Assembly (NCBI GenBank): GCA_910584145.1
Contig: CAJTXX010000048.1
Location: 1-17,601, forward strand
Length of the DNA stretch: 17,601 nucleotides
Reading direction: 5' to 3'
From: an uncultured Eggerthellaceae bacterium
Lineage (GTDB): Bacteria; Actinomycetota; Coriobacteriia; Coriobacteriales; Eggerthellaceae
Both the position numbers and the translations under genes were made by a program. Shown here piece after piece: positions 16,801 through 17,601 of this stretch. Each line of letters begins with the position of its first letter. Position 1 is the stretch's first letter. The notes beneath the pieces are model-generated. The model made no database searches, was not told the origin of the DNA, and saw nothing but the letters and a program-made list of their open reading frames with translations.

Positions 16801-17601
16801 TTGCTCCACCTCGATGCTCTCCCTCGGACGATAGCGCTCACGCGCGCGGGCGAGGATGCTCAAAGCCCATCGGATGCGGCGGCTGCTTCGGCGGCTGCCG
16901 CATCCGTCTGTGATGCCGCGGTGCCTGCGGGCGCTCCGGTCGTGGTGATGATCGACCAGACGCAGCTGCCCTACCGGGAGGCGTATGCCTGCGCGGCCGA
17001 CTGGCAGCAGGTGGTGGATGCCATCCGCCGCCTCGTGGTGCGCGGCGCGCCGGCTATCGGCATCGCAGGGGCGGCGGCGCTCGCTCTGCGCGCAGCCGAG
17101 CTCTGCGCGCCGGGGGCGGCGCTGCCCGATGCGGCGGCGTACCGGGCCGAGCTCGCCTCTGCGGCGCAGGCCATAGCCGCTGCGCGCCCCACGGCGGTGA
17201 ACCTCGCGCATGAGGTCGGCCGGGCGCTCGCGGCTGCCGAGGCGCTGCTCGCGCAGGGCGGGGCGCCCGAGGAGGTGCCGCCTGCGCTCTTCCGCTTCAC
17301 CGAGGAGCTCATCGCCGACGACGAGCGCCGGTGCCGGCGCATCGGGGCGGTAGGGGCTGATGCGCTCGAAGGGCGCCGCCGCATCCTCACGCATTGCAAC
17401 GCCGGCAGTCTGGCCTGCGCCTTCTACGGCACGGCGCTCGGCGTGGTGTATGCAGCGGCCGAGCGCGGCGGCATCGAGCGCGTGTATGCGGACGAGACGC
17501 GGCCGGTGGGGCAGGGTGCCCGCCTGACCGCCTGGGAGCTCGCGCGCGCCGGCGTCCCGGTCACGCTGATATGCGACGACATGGCGGCGAGCGTCATGGC
17601 G
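16801..17601 (+). CDS. mtnA: S-methyl-5-thioribose-1-phosphate isomerase, N-terminal part (3' end outside window)
   Basis: MtnA isomerises methylthioribose-1-phosphate to methylthioribulose-1-phosphate in methionine salvage or a related methylthioadenosine shunt. The visible 267 residues begin LLHLDALPRTIAL from a TTG that directly follows the ppdK stop. Family motifs are MIDQTQLPY, VVRGAPAIGIAGAAAL, ARPTAVNLAHEV, ILTHCNAGSLA with catalytic Cys199, YADETRPVGQGARLTAWEL and ICDDMAA with the active-site Asp259. Between RTIAL and VVVMIDQ lies a ~30-residue Ala/Ser-rich insert (about 14-46) that is absent from typical MtnA, where a short turn joins two strands. The insert encodes a very strong hairpin. 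A related ribose-1,5-bisphosphate isomerase is possible, but the motifs favour MtnA. Confidence 0.92.
   Translation, partial: MLHLDALPRTIALTRAGEDAQSPSDAAAASAAAASVCDAAVPAGAPVVVMIDQTQLPYREAYACAADWQQVVDAIRRLVVRGAPAIGIAGAAALALRAAELCAPGAALPDAAAYRAELASAAQAIAAARPTAVNLAHEVGRALAAAEALLAQGGAPEEVPPALFRFTEELIADDERRCRRIGAVGADALEGRRRILTHCNAGSLACAFYGTALGVVYAAAERGGIERVYADETRPVGQGARLTAWELARAGVPVTLICDDMAASVMA
16871..16906 (+). other. 16-bp hairpin with UUCG loop inside the mtnA 5' coding region
   Basis: CGGATGCGGC (16871-16880) pairs perfectly with GCCGCATCCG (16897-16906), and six more pairs (two of them G-U) continue to a C-TTCG-G tetraloop at 16886-16891. It begins 71 bases after the ppdK stop. No T tract follows. 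It may end or protect the ppdK transcript, or limit mtnA expression, while also coding for the Ala/Ser-rich insert. Confidence 0.6.

Overview
The window is one chromosomal housekeeping segment from a high-GC bacterium. Every gene I can support lies on the + strand. The gene order (plsX, rnc, smc, ftsY, ffh, rpsP, a KH-domain gene, rimM, trmD, lepB), the two-subunit glycyl-tRNA synthetase, and pyruvate phosphate dikinase beside its regulatory kinase suggest an anaerobic or microaerophilic actinobacterium of the class Coriobacteriia (Eggerthella/Slackia-like). That placement is an inference from gene content, base composition and protein character; there is no rRNA here to confirm it.

Layout. 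1-4907: the 3' part of plsX (phospholipid synthesis), then rnc (RNase III) overlapping it by 4 bases, then smc (chromosome condensation). 4917-7385: ftsY and ffh, the SRP receptor and the SRP GTPase, in tight tandem. 7386-7511: the only intergenic gap over 100 bp, holding a hairpin terminator that abuts a candidate promoter. 7512-9408: rpsP, khpA, rimM and trmD, a ribosome-assembly and tRNA-modification block with 1-base gaps or small overlaps. 9489-10061: lepB (signal peptidase I). 10107-13125: glyQ and glyS. 13127-16800: the PPDK regulatory protein gene and ppdK. 16801 to the end: the 5' part of mtnA, starting on TTG directly after the ppdK stop.

The genes combine translation (rpsP, rimM, trmD, glyQS, rnc), co-translational export (ffh, ftsY, lepB), chromosome segregation (smc), membrane lipid synthesis (plsX) and pyruvate/PEP interconversion with its regulator. 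Spacing is so tight that most start codons lie in, or just after, the previous stop codon.

I see no mobile element, CRISPR array, RNA gene, phage gene or evidently new multi-gene system. The most unusual signals are two in-frame palindromic insertions in conserved enzymes. One is a ~45-codon insert in TrmD bounded by perfect 9-bp inverted repeats and using foreign-looking glycine codons. The other is a ~30-codon Ala/Ser-rich insert in MtnA that encodes a 16-bp hairpin closed by a UUCG loop. TrmD also carries Glu where the family has its catalytic Asp. Isoleucine codons follow an odd pattern: ATC and ATA are common and ATT is nearly absent.
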